A stretch of 40,400 nucleotides of DNA, from contig JAAEMP010000378.1 in the NCBI GenBank assembly GCA_024225445.1, positions 1 through 40,400 on the forward strand, given 5' to 3'. Of this stretch, positions 17,021 through 26,276 are shown piece by piece (positions within the stretch are counted from its first letter, which is position 1; each line of letters begins with the position of its first letter). A program made the position numbers and the translations under genes. Below the pieces are notes generated by a model that did not search any database, was not told the origin of the DNA, and saw only the letters and a list, made by a program, of their open reading frames with translations. The stretch comes from Hyphomicrobiales bacterium (lineage in GTDB: Bacteria; Pseudomonadota; Alphaproteobacteria; Rhizobiales; Rhizobiaceae).

Positions 17021-18070
17021 TCATTTCTTAAATCGTTGTCGAAGCTTCTCGCACTGGTCCTGGCGTTTTGCTTGCGGTGTAAACCAGAAATAGTCAGCGG
17101 CCGGTCGGCCCTGGGGGTCGGTTATTATCAATTCTTCAAAGTTTGGCGTTTCACTATTTATCTCCAGCAACATCACGCTGGAAATTGTAGCCTTCGGTTG
17201 CTGGCGGATCAGATACCATGGTACTCCACGGTCGTTTCGCACATGCCCGTTTCCGGCAATCAGGATTACCCGTCCGACACCTCCTGTCCTGTCCCCAGCA
17301 TTCCCTTGCGTGTCCGCATCTACAACTGCCCTGGCCAGTTTTGCATCGCGAAATCGTTGCACCTGCACCATCGGCCCGATCATGGCCTGCGGTAACAGAT
17401 TACAATGAGAATCCTTGATATCCTCAACAAGCGCCTTGTCGAGCACAGCAGACAGCGGAGAATCCAGAGCCAGCAGTTGTTGCTCGGCTTTTTCAAGGGA
17501 GTCGATGCCTTGGCGGGCAATTTCTCGTATCAGTGGGCGATCCGGATCTCCGGGTAATATAGGCAATCCTGAACGCATGGCGATTTCTGCAATTGGCTGG
17601 TAATAGGTCCAGTCAGGCCATCCGCTATTGGCCCAGTCAAGTGCGGGACCAAGACCTGCCGGTTCCGCATCAGGCCCGGACAAATATTTATCCAGTATTT
17701 GTGATTTTCCGGAACTGATCATCTCCATGACGATTGCCGGTTTGGCGCGCGCGGTTATCTGCTCGATCAGCCATGCCTGCAGACGGTGATGGTCAATATT
17801 GTCGTGAACCTCGCCGATTAATACATAATTGCTATTGGCGAGTTGAGCAGCCAGTTTTTGTGGCGTGATAAACCCCTGTTCAGACATTGACCAGACTTTG
17901 GCGACAAGCTTGTCTCCAACTGGCGGCGGGTTTTGCCAATTCTGCCATGGCTCTTTGGCATGGACCAACGGGTTTATTGAAAACAAAATTGTTATTGTGC
18001 CCAGGATTGCTGCGGTGCGTTGCAGCCACACCCATGGCATCGACAGTCTGGCGATGATGAAAAATGTCAT
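17021..18070 (-). CDS. ChaN-like (Tiki superfamily) protein
   Basis: A 349-residue exported protein of the ChaN/DUF399 group. The N-terminus has a hydrophobic signal segment ending near LVHA (about residue 38). The conserved motifs GEVHDNIDHH (86-95) and IAGNGHVRNDRGVP (271-284) match the family active or ligand site. Campylobacter ChaN binds haem and is linked to iron uptake, while related Tiki proteins are metalloproteases. No lipobox cysteine is seen, so it may be periplasmic rather than a lipoprotein. An upstream in-frame start at 18256 would add 62 residues and bury the signal peptide, so 18070 is preferred. It is divergent from the TRAP operon. Confidence 0.82.
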   Translation of the reverse strand: MTFFIIARLSMPWVWLQRTAAILGTITILFSINPLVHAKEPWQNWQNPPPVGDKLVAKVWSMSEQGFITPQKLAAQLANSNYVLIGEVHDNIDHHRLQAWLIEQITARAKPAIVMEMISSGKSQILDKYLSGPDAEPAGLGPALDWANSGWPDWTYYQPIAEIAMRSGLPILPGDPDRPLIREIARQGIDSLEKAEQQLLALDSPLSAVLDKALVEDIKDSHCNLLPQAMIGPMVQVQRFRDAKLARAVVDADTQGNAGDRTGGVGRVILIAGNGHVRNDRGVPWYLIRQQPKATISSVMLLEINSETPNFEELIITDPQGRPAADYFWFTPQAKRQDQCEKLRQRFKK

Positions 18071-18371
18071 ATCAATTGAATATGGCAGATTTCCATAATC
18101 CGCAATAAATACATCCAGACAATCCCGCTTTTGCCGTGAGTTTTTTCGCCTGGCGAATATTATCCAATGAGCCGGATAACTGGAGATGTCTCTGCAAAGC
18201 CTGTTTTCCGGAGATTCAGGCTGATCAGTGGGTTGATTAAAGTCAGAAAACCCCAAAGCCAGACTTGCTTATTTATTTATTGCCATGCAACATTGATGCT
18301 GGCCGACCAGAATTTCGCGGGAGAAAAGCTCCCGCCAATCGGTTTGCTATGAAAAAACAGGGAGAAAAAGT
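18071..18371. other. Divergent intergenic region between chaN-like and dctP genes
   Basis: This 301-base stretch must hold the promoters of both divergent genes, but I see no convincing -35/-10 pair, operator dyad or riboswitch in it. GGGAGA at 18360-18365 is the dctP ribosome binding site. Confidence 0.4.
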
Positions 18372-19394
18372 ATGAGTATATTACAAACCCTTATGAAAAG
18401 TGCGATAGGCATGGTTGCCGCAACCAGTCTGGTATCAGCGCTTTGCGTAACATCTGCTTTCGCAGCAGATAAAGTAACGGCAGTTCACGCGTTTCCAGGA
18501 TTTTTGGTCTATACGAAGACATTCCTGGCGATGGTAGCCGATATCAACGAGCGCGGAAAAGGCATCGTTGAGATTGAAATCAAAGGTGGACCCGAGGCGA
18601 TCGGCATGTTCCAGCAACCCGGCGCTGTGCGCGACGGCGTTGTCGATATGGTGCATACCCCGGGTAGTTTTTATGGCGCGTCCGTTCCGGAAATCGATGC
18701 CATGGTTGCAGCCCGTGTGACGCCGATGGATGCACGTGCCAATGGTGGCGCTGCCCTTATGGACGAAATTCACCAACAGCGATTTAATGTCAAACATCTG
18801 GGATGGATTGACGGCGGTGTACAATTCCACATCTATAGCGTCAAGGATTTCAAGTTTGGCGCCGATGGTGTTATCGATTTGACCGGCGTAAAACTGCGGG
18901 ATAATCCCATTTACCATGCTTTCTTTATGGCTTTGAAGGCAACGACAGCATCAATGAAATCGACCGAGGCCTATGCGGCACTTGAAAAGGGCGTCATTGA
19001 TGCGGCTGCATGGACATCTATCGGACTGATGGATTTAAAGTGGGACAAGTTCGTCAAATACCGCATTGACCCGCAGTTCTACAACACCGACCTCGGGGTG
19101 ATTTTCAACAAGGATGCCTGGGCCGGACTTTCAAAGGATTCGCAAAAATTGATCCAGGATGTGGTCATTGAGTGGGAAAATAAATCTTACGATGCACGCC
19201 AAAAAGATGTTGTTGCAGACAAGGCTGAGCTTGCCAAACGCGGTATGAAATTTATCAAAATGAGTAAAGATGCTTCAGCCAAATATCTGACCATGGCTGA
19301 TGATGCAGCCTGGGGTCGAATGAAAGGACGTCTGGAAAAAATGGGTGGCATTGAAAACTATGCCAAACTTCGCAAGCTCTATTATAAAGAGTGA
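18372..19394 (+). CDS. dctP: TRAP transporter substrate-binding protein DctP
   Basis: A 340-residue periplasmic binding protein of the DctP family. A signal peptide ends near AFA at about residue 31. The family pattern is seen in FPGFLVYTKTFLAMVADIN, EIKGGPEAIGMFQQPGAVRDGVVDM and TSIGLMDLKWDKFVKY. TRAP binding proteins capture carboxylates such as C4-dicarboxylates, keto acids or sialic acids and deliver them to the DctQM membrane complex. The VKLRDNPIYHAFFMALKA segment holds the position where the carboxylate-binding Arg usually lies. Substrate is not assigned. GGGAGA lies 7-12 bases before the ATG. A hairpin separates it from dctQ. Confidence 0.92.
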   Translation: MSILQTLMKSAIGMVAATSLVSALCVTSAFAADKVTAVHAFPGFLVYTKTFLAMVADINERGKGIVEIEIKGGPEAIGMFQQPGAVRDGVVDMVHTPGSFYGASVPEIDAMVAARVTPMDARANGGAALMDEIHQQRFNVKHLGWIDGGVQFHIYSVKDFKFGADGVIDLTGVKLRDNPIYHAFFMALKATTASMKSTEAYAALEKGVIDAAAWTSIGLMDLKWDKFVKYRIDPQFYNTDLGVIFNKDAWAGLSKDSQKLIQDVVIEWENKSYDARQKDVVADKAELAKRGMKFIKMSKDASAKYLTMADDAAWGRMKGRLEKMGGIENYAKLRKLYYKE

Positions 19395-19418
19395 AGTGAC
19401 AACAAATGGGGCGGATTG

Positions 19419-19443
19419 GCTGTGAGGCGGTAACGCTCACAGC
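19419..19443 (+). other. Intercistronic hairpin between dctP and dctQ
   Basis: GCTGTGAG (19419-19426) pairs perfectly with CTCACAGC (19436-19443) around a nine-base loop. There is no T-run, so it is not a terminator. Hairpins placed after the binding-protein gene often protect its mRNA from decay and raise its level above that of the membrane genes; this role is inferred. Confidence 0.6.
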
Positions 19444-19467
19444 TGCCGCATAAAACTGGAGTGATGC

Positions 19468-19962
19468 ATGCGGGCGATAGACCGGATATGCAATATTTTG
19501 GCGATTTTCGGGGGCATTCAACTGGTTGCGATCATGATTGCAATCGTTATCCAGGCCACCTTGCGTTCGTTTGGATATTCAGGGTCCTCCCATATTTTTA
19601 CGTTTTCCGAATATGGTCTCCTGTACATCGCCATGGCTTCGTCGCCATGGTTGGTGCGCATCAAGGGGCATGTGTTTATCGAGATGTTTACAGCGTTTCT
19701 GCCGCAAAGCGTCGCGCCAAAATTTTCACGCTTTGTTTCTGCCCTGTGTATTGTCATTTGCCTGTTTCTGGTCTGGTACACAGGGGAAGCTACGTTAAAG
19801 GCCTATCGGTTTGGTGATGCGGATATGCGCTCACTTGATATGCCCAAATGGTTACTGCTGGGATCCATGCCAATCTGTTTTTGCCTGATGGCAATCCAGT
19901 TTTCACGTTATGTTTTTGGTTCCCAAACTCTTCACACCGGAGAGGCAGGCGTACATGAATAA
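19468..19962 (+). CDS. dctQ: TRAP transporter small membrane subunit DctQ
   Basis: A 164-residue protein with four predicted transmembrane helices (about 11-32, 48-64, 87-107 and 126-148), the standard DctQ layout. The segment between helices two and three contains WLVRIKGHVFIEMF, matching the family (typically RxxxHIxVD). It partners DctM in the inner membrane. GGAG at 19457-19460 precedes the ATG. It lies 73 bases after dctP with only a short gap to dctM. Confidence 0.88.
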   Translation: MRAIDRICNILAIFGGIQLVAIMIAIVIQATLRSFGYSGSSHIFTFSEYGLLYIAMASSPWLVRIKGHVFIEMFTAFLPQSVAPKFSRFVSALCIVICLFLVWYTGEATLKAYRFGDADMRSLDMPKWLLLGSMPICFCLMAIQFSRYVFGSQTLHTGEAGVHE

Positions 19963-20019
19963 CGGATATCGTATCACCAACCTTGGCTTGCGTTGGGATA
20001 TTTGCCGGGTATCTGGCTA

Positions 20020-21357
20020 ATGGAGTGGTATTTCGCTCTTGCTTTCCTTCTAAGCATGATCCTGATTTTCATGTTTATAGGTGTGCCGGTAGCGCTGGCA
20101 TTTCTGGCGGCCAACATGATTGGCGCTACTTATTTCATGGGTGGCAGTGGTGATCTGTTTACCCAAATGTCGCGAGGCATAGGCCAACTGAGCAACAACG
20201 CGTTGCCAACCATTACCACTTTCAATCTCATGCCGGTACCGATGTTCCTGCTTATGGGAGAGATATTTTTCCACACCGGATTGGCCAATCGCATGTTCTC
20301 TGCCATTGACCGGCTGATGGGACGTATTCCGGCGCGTTTGTCGTTCGTCACAGTTGCCGGTGGGACAGCCTTTGCAACGTTGTCCGGCTCATCGATGGGC
20401 TCCACCGCGCTGCTGGGCTCACTGATGGTTCCCGAAATGCAAAAACGCGGCTACAAGAAACATATGGCAATTGGACCTATCCTTGGCACAGGTGGGCTTG
20501 CCATGCTGATCCCGCCCTCGGCCCTGGCAGTGCTGCTGGCAACTCTTGCCAATCTGGATGTTGGTAATTTGCTTATTGCCGGCGTTGTGCCGGGCCTTGT
20601 GCTGGCCTGTTTTTATGCGGTCCTCATTCTGGCAATGTGCCTGATTGATCCACAGGCTGCGCCGTCCTATGACGTCGACACGGTAAATTGGGGCCAGCGT
20701 ATACGCCTGTTGATATTTGACGTGTTGCCAATGATGTCGATCGTAATTGGTGTCATTCTACTTATTCTCAATGGTTGGGCCACCCCTTCTGAATCGGCAG
20801 CGTTTGGCTGTCTTGGAGTGCTTTTACTGGCGGTCACATATCGGAAACTGACCTGGGATAATTTCGTCAATTCAGTAACCGGCGCACTGAAAGTCACGAC
20901 GATGGCGCTGTTGATTATCTTTGGCTCTGCCACATTTTCTGCATTACTGGCATTTTCAGGGGCTAGCTCGGGTTTAATTCGATGGGCCACCGGATTTGAC
21001 CTCGACCCGGTTGTAATGTTGCTTGTGATGTTCGCGATACTACTGGTTTTGGGAATGTTCATGGATCAACTCTCGATGATGCTGCTAACGGTTCCAATAT
21101 TTTTTCCGTTGGCCCAGACGCTCGGATTCGATCTCATCTGGTTTGCCGTGATCATCCTGCTTGCCCTGGAAATCAGTTTTACAACACCACCTTTTGGATT
21201 GTTGTTGTTCGTGATGAAAGGGGTTTCGGCACCCGGAACAACAATGCGAGACATATATGTGTCCGCATTGCCTTTTATGGCCTGCGCGATTGTTCTTGTC
21301 GGCCTGTTGATCATCTGGCCTGAGATTGCTCTGTGGCTACCCGGTTTGGGCCAGTAA
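20020..21357 (+). CDS. dctM: TRAP transporter large membrane subunit DctM
   Basis: A 445-residue permease with about 12-14 hydrophobic segments, typical of DctM, which couples solute uptake to sodium or proton gradients. Family motifs include GVPVALAFLAANMIG, LMGEIFFHTGLANRMF, AGGTAFATLSGSSMGSTALLG and IPPSALAVLLA. The ATG at 20020 gives the expected MEWYFALAFLL start; a TTG at 19993 in the same frame is possible but adds a poorly conserved extension. No strong ribosome binding site is seen, suggesting coupling to dctQ, which ends in the same frame 57 bases upstream. It forms a complete DctPQM set. Confidence 0.92.
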   Translation: MEWYFALAFLLSMILIFMFIGVPVALAFLAANMIGATYFMGGSGDLFTQMSRGIGQLSNNALPTITTFNLMPVPMFLLMGEIFFHTGLANRMFSAIDRLMGRIPARLSFVTVAGGTAFATLSGSSMGSTALLGSLMVPEMQKRGYKKHMAIGPILGTGGLAMLIPPSALAVLLATLANLDVGNLLIAGVVPGLVLACFYAVLILAMCLIDPQAAPSYDVDTVNWGQRIRLLIFDVLPMMSIVIGVILLILNGWATPSESAAFGCLGVLLLAVTYRKLTWDNFVNSVTGALKVTTMALLIIFGSATFSALLAFSGASSGLIRWATGFDLDPVVMLLVMFAILLVLGMFMDQLSMMLLTVPIFFPLAQTLGFDLIWFAVIILLALEISFTTPPFGLLLFVMKGVSAPGTTMRDIYVSALPFMACAIVLVGLLIIWPEIALWLPGLGQ

Positions 21358-21476
21358 TTCCAAAGATCATTTGTTTTGAGCTGTTACCTTGCAGAAACTT
21401 AAAAGTTTTGGAATTTTGTCATGTTGGGTTACTGTTTTTCCGGGTTAACGGGCGGGTTGATAGGAGAGAATACCTA

Positions 21477-22279
21477 ATGCCATTTCTGACGATTAACGGG
21501 CCAGGCTTCATTACAACGTTGAGGGTGACGGTCCCCAGACAATCATCTTATCTCACGGACTGTTGTTCAGCGGCAAGATGTTTGCAGCACAGGTTGCGGC
21601 ATTGAAAGACCGTTACAGGTGTATCACCTTTGATCATCGCGGGCAGGGGCAAAGTGAAGTGACAGAAAGCGGTTACGATATCGACGCTTTGACCGGGGAT
21701 GCAGGGCAGCTTATTGAGAAACTGGAGAGCGCACCCTGTCATTTTGTTGGCCTTTCGATGGGCGGTTTTGTCGGCATGTGCCTGGCTTTCAGACGGCCCG
21801 AACTGCTCAAATCGCTGGTTTTGATAGAGACGTCGGCAGACCCTGAGCCTGAAGAAAACCATGGCCGCTACCGCCTGCTCAATTTTGTTGCGCGCTGGTT
21901 TGGATTGCGCATTGTTGCCGCTAAAGTCATGCCGATAATGTTTGGCCAGACTTATCTGAATGACAAGGCAAAGGCCAGCGAACGCAAAATGTGGCGCGAC
22001 AGGATCGTCAGTGGTGACCGGCCTGGTATTACGCGGGCCGTAAAAGGTGTAATTGAACGAAAAGGCGTTGCCGAGGATATCACCCGGATCAAGCTTCCAA
22101 CCCTGATCCTCATCGGGGACGAGGATGTTGCTACAACGCCGGACAAATCTGACAGGATGCATGCAGCCATTTCCGGTTCGCGTCTGGTCACTATTTCCCA
22201 GGCCGGACATTCCTCAACAATCGAACAACCCGAACTGGTCAAAGATGCGATTTCTGAATTTTTTAGCAGTGTCGGGTGA
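21477..22279 (+). pseudogene. Alpha/beta hydrolase with N-terminal frameshift
   Basis: A member of the 3-oxoadipate enol-lactonase-like alpha/beta hydrolases. The main frame (from about 21500 to 22279) carries LSHGLLFSGKMF, the nucleophile elbow GLSMGG, the acid in GDEDVATTPD and the histidine in AGHSSTIEQ, so the catalytic triad is complete. The N-terminus (MPFLTING, ATG at 21477 after AGGAGAG at 21462-21468) is in another frame. One missing G in the GGG at 21498-21500 explains it: restoring it gives INGARLHYNVEGDGP, which is the expected family sequence. This is either a real frameshift or a sequencing error. It follows dctM by 119 bases and could have processed the imported substrate. Confidence 0.85.
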
Positions 22280-22508
22280 ATGCCGGTTGGTGGATTTTTG
22301 GCGCAAATCATGGCAAAAAGAATATTATGCAAATTAGAGGGGTGCCAGGCGAGTGGCAACTTAGGGCACTTCCGGTTTAGATTATCGCTGTCCCGTCGAT
22401 CTCTTTTTTAACGACCTTGCCACAACGATGTTGTCGTGTGAAAGAAACCAGAACACGATTTTTGGCAGTAGTTCGATTGGCACCGAAAAACATTAAACGA
22501 GATAGGTT

Positions 22509-24125
22509 ATGGAAACTGTTGGTACTGAACATTCACCTGGCGACCGAAACAACCTTGCCAGCGGGCATGTTGGTTATCGTATGGTTGTCGAGCCGTCCGG
22601 CCAACGGGTTCAGGCCGTGTTCAATGGCGAAACGATTGTCGACAGCAGCCGTGCGATGATCATGCAGGAAACGCGGCTTTCACCGGTATTTTATTTTCCA
22701 CGGGAAGATGTGCGGATGGATTTTCTTTCACGCACCGACCGGCACAGCAATTGCCCGTTCAAGGGAAACGCATCCTATTGGAACATTGTGGTTGGTGATA
22801 ATTCCGCTGAGAACGCTGCCTGGAGCTACGAGGACGTGTATGATGAGGCGGTTATCGTCAAGGATTATATCGCTTTTTACTGGAATGAGATGGATTGCTG
22901 GCTTGTTGACGGCAAGGAAGTGATTGAGCAATCGGCTGTTGATCAGGTCGCAAAGACCAATCCCCTGGTTAACTGGCTGGTGCGAGATGCCTGGAAAGCC
23001 AATTCGACGGTCGAACAGGTTGAGGCGCTTGCTAGCGCATTAGTGAGCGCGGGTATTCCATTATGGAGCATGCGTTTATTTGTTCGAACTTTAAATCCGC
23101 AACTGTTTGCCCGTTTTTATTCCTGGTGGCGTGATGGTGATGAAGTGGTGGAGAACGAAGCAACTCACGCAGGTGCTCGATCAGAGCAGTATCTCAATAG
23201 CCCGTTCGCGTTGATCATCAAGGGTGAGGGTGGGGTGCGCCGACGACTTGAAGGGCCTGATCCACGCCTTGACTTCCCAATTCTGGAGGATCTCATCAAG
23301 GAAGGAGCCACGGATTATGTAGCAGTACCGTTGAGTTTTTCAGACGGACAGATCAACGTTCTTACGCTGATCTCCGATGCGCCGGGAGGATTTACCACCG
23401 ACCAGCTAGGCAATCTGTATGAAATACTGCCAAATCTGGGTCGTCTGCTTGAGGCCCACGCACAACGCATCTCTTCGTTGACCCTGCTCAAAACCTATCT
23501 TGGTCGTAATGCCGGTGAAAGAGTGAATGGCGGCCTGGTCAAGCGCGGTGACGGGGAGGAACTGCATGCCGTTATCTGGTTTTCTGATTTGCGGCAATCG
23601 ACTGAAATGGCAGATACGATGCCGCGCGAAGAATATCTGGCTACGCTTAATCTGTATTTTGATTGCGTCGTTGGGGCGATCATTGATCATGAAGGCGAAG
23701 TGCTGAAGTTCATAGGTGATGCTGTCCTGGCTATCTTCCCTATTGAAAATCCATCTGAACCTCATCCGGATGCTTGTGCAAGAGCGCTTTTAGCGGTACG
23801 CGCCGCTGATCAACAGATATGCGAGGTCAACGAAAGCCGGGGAGCGGAAGGCCAACCTTTGCTAACTTTTGGAACTGCGCTTCATCGAGGCACGATCACA
23901 TATGGCAATGTCGGGACCGAGCGACGTCTTGATTTCACAGTTATCGGGCCGGCTGTCAATGAAGCCGCGCGGATCGAGGACCTCTGCAAAATCCTGGATG
24001 AACCAGTATTGATGTCATCGGCATTCGCCAGCGGTGCACCTGATGCACTTATATCACTGGGCGAGCATGCGTTACGTGGTGTGAAGGGTTCGCAAGAAAT
24101 CTTTGCGATCAAATCCCCGAACTAG
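22509..24125 (+). CDS. DUF427 - class III adenylate cyclase fusion
   Basis: A 538-residue protein. Residues about 20-140 are a DUF427 domain (NTP_transf_9 in Pfam), with SPVFYFPREDVRMDFL and HCPFKG-like NCPFKGNASYW. Residues about 150-345 form a middle regulatory region seen in rhizobial cyclases (LVRDAWKANSTVEQVEAL, GIPLWSMRLFVRTLNP). Residues about 350-535 are a class III cyclase catalytic domain. Metal ligands are Asp360 (WFSDLR) and Asp404 (KFIGDAV); Lys400 and Asp475 fit adenine specificity; Asn484 and Arg488 fit the transition-state pair. All key residues are present, so it should make cAMP as a dimer. No membrane segment is seen. DUF427 is usually a stand-alone protein. It is convergent with SulP. 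Confidence 0.88.
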   Translation: METVGTEHSPGDRNNLASGHVGYRMVVEPSGQRVQAVFNGETIVDSSRAMIMQETRLSPVFYFPREDVRMDFLSRTDRHSNCPFKGNASYWNIVVGDNSAENAAWSYEDVYDEAVIVKDYIAFYWNEMDCWLVDGKEVIEQSAVDQVAKTNPLVNWLVRDAWKANSTVEQVEALASALVSAGIPLWSMRLFVRTLNPQLFARFYSWWRDGDEVVENEATHAGARSEQYLNSPFALIIKGEGGVRRRLEGPDPRLDFPILEDLIKEGATDYVAVPLSFSDGQINVLTLISDAPGGFTTDQLGNLYEILPNLGRLLEAHAQRISSLTLLKTYLGRNAGERVNGGLVKRGDGEELHAVIWFSDLRQSTEMADTMPREEYLATLNLYFDCVVGAIIDHEGEVLKFIGDAVLAIFPIENPSEPHPDACARALLAVRAADQQICEVNESRGAEGQPLLTFGTALHRGTITYGNVGTERRLDFTVIGPAVNEAARIEDLCKILDEPVLMSSAFASGAPDALISLGEHALRGVKGSQEIFAIKSPN

Positions 24126-24157
24126 AAATTTTTCGTTCGCTGGTGTCGTCAGCAATA

Positions 24158-24299
24158 GCAGAATACCTTTATTTTGATTCAGTTCCGAATTTTTCTCGCT
24201 CACGGCTACTCGGGCTTACGCCCGGCCTCGGCGGGGGCGGCGCACCGGCGCCGGTCGCTTTTCGCTCCTGATTGCACGATCATTATAAAGGTATTCTGT
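24158..24299 (+). mobile_element. TA-flanked 142-bp miniature element, copy 1
   Basis: Terminal inverted repeats GCAGAATACCTTTAT (24158-24172) and its complement at 24285-24299 match at 14 of 15 positions, with TA directly outside on both sides (24156-24157, 24300-24301). TA duplication is typical of IS630/Tc1-mariner-type transposition, so this looks like a non-autonomous MITE. The core is GC rich against its surroundings, with a CGGGC-TTAC-GCCCG hairpin (24211-24224) and the palindrome ACCGGCGCCGGT (24244-24255). No transposase frame is present. It sits between the convergent cyclase and SulP genes, where its hairpins could act as a terminator. A second copy starts at 40358. Confidence 0.75.
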
Positions 24300-24323
24300 T
24301 ATATGTGGAAATCTGGATTCGGG

Positions 24324-26066
24324 TTATGATGGCCGTTTAGGGCGTTTATGAAAAGCGCTCAGCGCCGCATTGAGGGTAGGAAAATCAATTTCTCTTTGCC
24401 GCTTGGCTCGATGCTGTGCCCAGTTCCTGGATAGAAATCTTGCCCGGCTTTGTCTGGCCCGCGCGCGCGCCAGTACGATGCCTCTCTTTTCAAGATCATC
24501 GTGCAACTCGTCGATTTTCTGAACGGCGGTCATGTCAATTATGTTGATCGGGCTGGCATCGATTACCACCCATTCAACGGGTGTTTGAGATTCGTCTATG
24601 GCCTTGAGAAGACGTTGCTTGAAATAGTCGATGTTGTAGAATAAAAGATCGGCTTCGAACCGGTAAATGATCAGTCCTTTGTAGGTTTTTGCGTCCGGAT
24701 AGTCCACTATGCTGTGAAAACCCTTGACGCCACTGCCGGTTGTTCGACCCAAAATTGCGTCATTGGGCCGGGACCCGATATACAAGAGCCACATGAAGGT
24801 CAAAGAAATGGCCAGAATGACGCCCGGCAAGGGACCCAGGATCAAAATGCCAAGCGTGGTTATCTGTGCAGCTACAAGCTCTCGCCAGCTGACGATACGA
24901 AGGTCTTGCAGGGCGGTGAAATCGAACAAACCATAGGCCGAGACCATGATCACCACGGCCAATCCTGCATTTGGTACATTGCCCAGCGGTTTGGTCAGGA
25001 AAAACAGCACCAAAAGCATGGTACCCGCTGCAATTATCCCGACCAACTGGCTCTTGCCGCCGGTGGCATCGTTGACCGCGGTACGAGAATCCGCACCGGT
25101 AATGGGAAATCCCTGGGCCAGTCCGGTGACAATATTTGCAACACCAAAGCCGATCATTTCCTGATTGGCATCAATTTCGTAGCGGTTTCGACGGGCGAAA
25201 CTCTTGGCAGTCAGCACACCGCTGGTGAAGCTGATAATCATTACGGCAGCCGCATCGCCAAGCAGGCCCGCATATGTCGATAAATCAAATGTCGTGAAGT
25301 GAAACGCCGGAAGTCCAGCTGGTACTTCGCCGAGAACCGCAACGCCTTGTTCTTCGAGCCCGAAATAGACGACTGCGACAATGCCGGCTATTACAACGAT
25401 CAGGGCAGCAGGCAGTTTGGGTGCGAGCCAGCGTAGAAGTAGCAAAAGTATAAATAGCGCAAAGCCAAGACGCAGTGTCGGTCCGTGAATAAAGTCGACC
25501 TTGCTAAAAATTTCCATGAATTTGGGAAAGAATCCGCTGGCTTCGCTCGAAAATCCAAGCAGCTTGTGAAGTTGCCCGACAATGATCAATGCGGCGATGC
25601 CGTTGAGAAAGCCAACAAGAATTGGCTGGGAAAGGAAGTTTGCTATAAAGCCAAGCCGTGCGATTCCGGCAATGACGTATAAAACACCCGTCATCAACGT
25701 CAAAATCACCATGAGCGCCAGATATCGCTCGGGGTCGCCGTTTGACAGGTGCCCGAGGCTGGCTGCCACCATGATACAGGTTGCGGCGTCCGGGCCGACC
25801 ATCAGTTGCCGCGATGACCCGAACAATGCGTAGGCAAGGAGTGGAAAAATAGCCGAATACATACCAACAACAATCGGAACCCCGGCAAGCTCGGCATAGG
25901 CAATGCCGATGGGGAGTGCAATGGCGGCAACAGATAGCCCGGCACCCAGATCGTGTGGCAACCATGGGCGCTCATACCGCGACAGGGCTTCTAGGCCCGG
26001 CGCGATTTGCCGGATTATCCTGCGAAACGAGTTAGGTTGTTTGTTGTCGTTGCTCACTAGTGCCAT
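24324..26066 (-). CDS. SulP-family anion transporter with STAS domain
   Basis: A 580-residue SulP (SLC26) transporter. The membrane part (about 40-430) shows the family signature LSVAAIALPIGIAYAELAGVP and about 12-14 hydrophobic segments including GADSRTAVNDATGGKSQL. The C-terminal STAS domain (about 450-560) includes VEWVVIDASPINIIDMTAVQ. SulP proteins carry sulfate, bicarbonate or other anions; the sequence does not choose. A basic 30-residue tail follows. TTG at 26081 could add five residues; ATG at 26066 was preferred. It ends 22 bases beyond the miniature element and is convergent with the cyclase gene. Pairing of SulP with a cyclase may hint at bicarbonate, which is only a guess. Confidence 0.9.
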   Translation of the reverse strand: MALVSNDNKQPNSFRRIIRQIAPGLEALSRYERPWLPHDLGAGLSVAAIALPIGIAYAELAGVPIVVGMYSAIFPLLAYALFGSSRQLMVGPDAATCIMVAASLGHLSNGDPERYLALMVILTLMTGVLYVIAGIARLGFIANFLSQPILVGFLNGIAALIIVGQLHKLLGFSSEASGFFPKFMEIFSKVDFIHGPTLRLGFALFILLLLLRWLAPKLPAALIVVIAGIVAVVYFGLEEQGVAVLGEVPAGLPAFHFTTFDLSTYAGLLGDAAAVMIISFTSGVLTAKSFARRNRYEIDANQEMIGFGVANIVTGLAQGFPITGADSRTAVNDATGGKSQLVGIIAAGTMLLVLFFLTKPLGNVPNAGLAVVIMVSAYGLFDFTALQDLRIVSWRELVAAQITTLGILILGPLPGVILAISLTFMWLLYIGSRPNDAILGRTTGSGVKGFHSIVDYPDAKTYKGLIIYRFEADLLFYNIDYFKQRLLKAIDESQTPVEWVVIDASPINIIDMTAVQKIDELHDDLEKRGIVLARARARQSRARFLSRNWAQHRAKRQREIDFPTLNAALSAFHKRPKRPS

Positions 26067-26276
26067 CCAGATTGGTGGCAATCATAGCATTGCCGCGTGG
26101 TCATGGAAACCGCACCGGCTTTCATAACGATTTATGTCTATTGTTGGCATTTGGTGAAAGCACTGAATGGTAATTTGGGTTCCAGGTGACCAGATGCAGC
26201 AAATGAACATTGAGAGTGTGACCAGAGGCGTTGCTGCAACGACCAATTGGAATTGAATGCTTCAGCATTGTGAGGG

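Noticed and set aside
22360-22385. Another copy of the CTAG element end near 22362
   Set aside because: Only a loose match to the element end (about two thirds of bases), with no CTAG and no partner end nearby.
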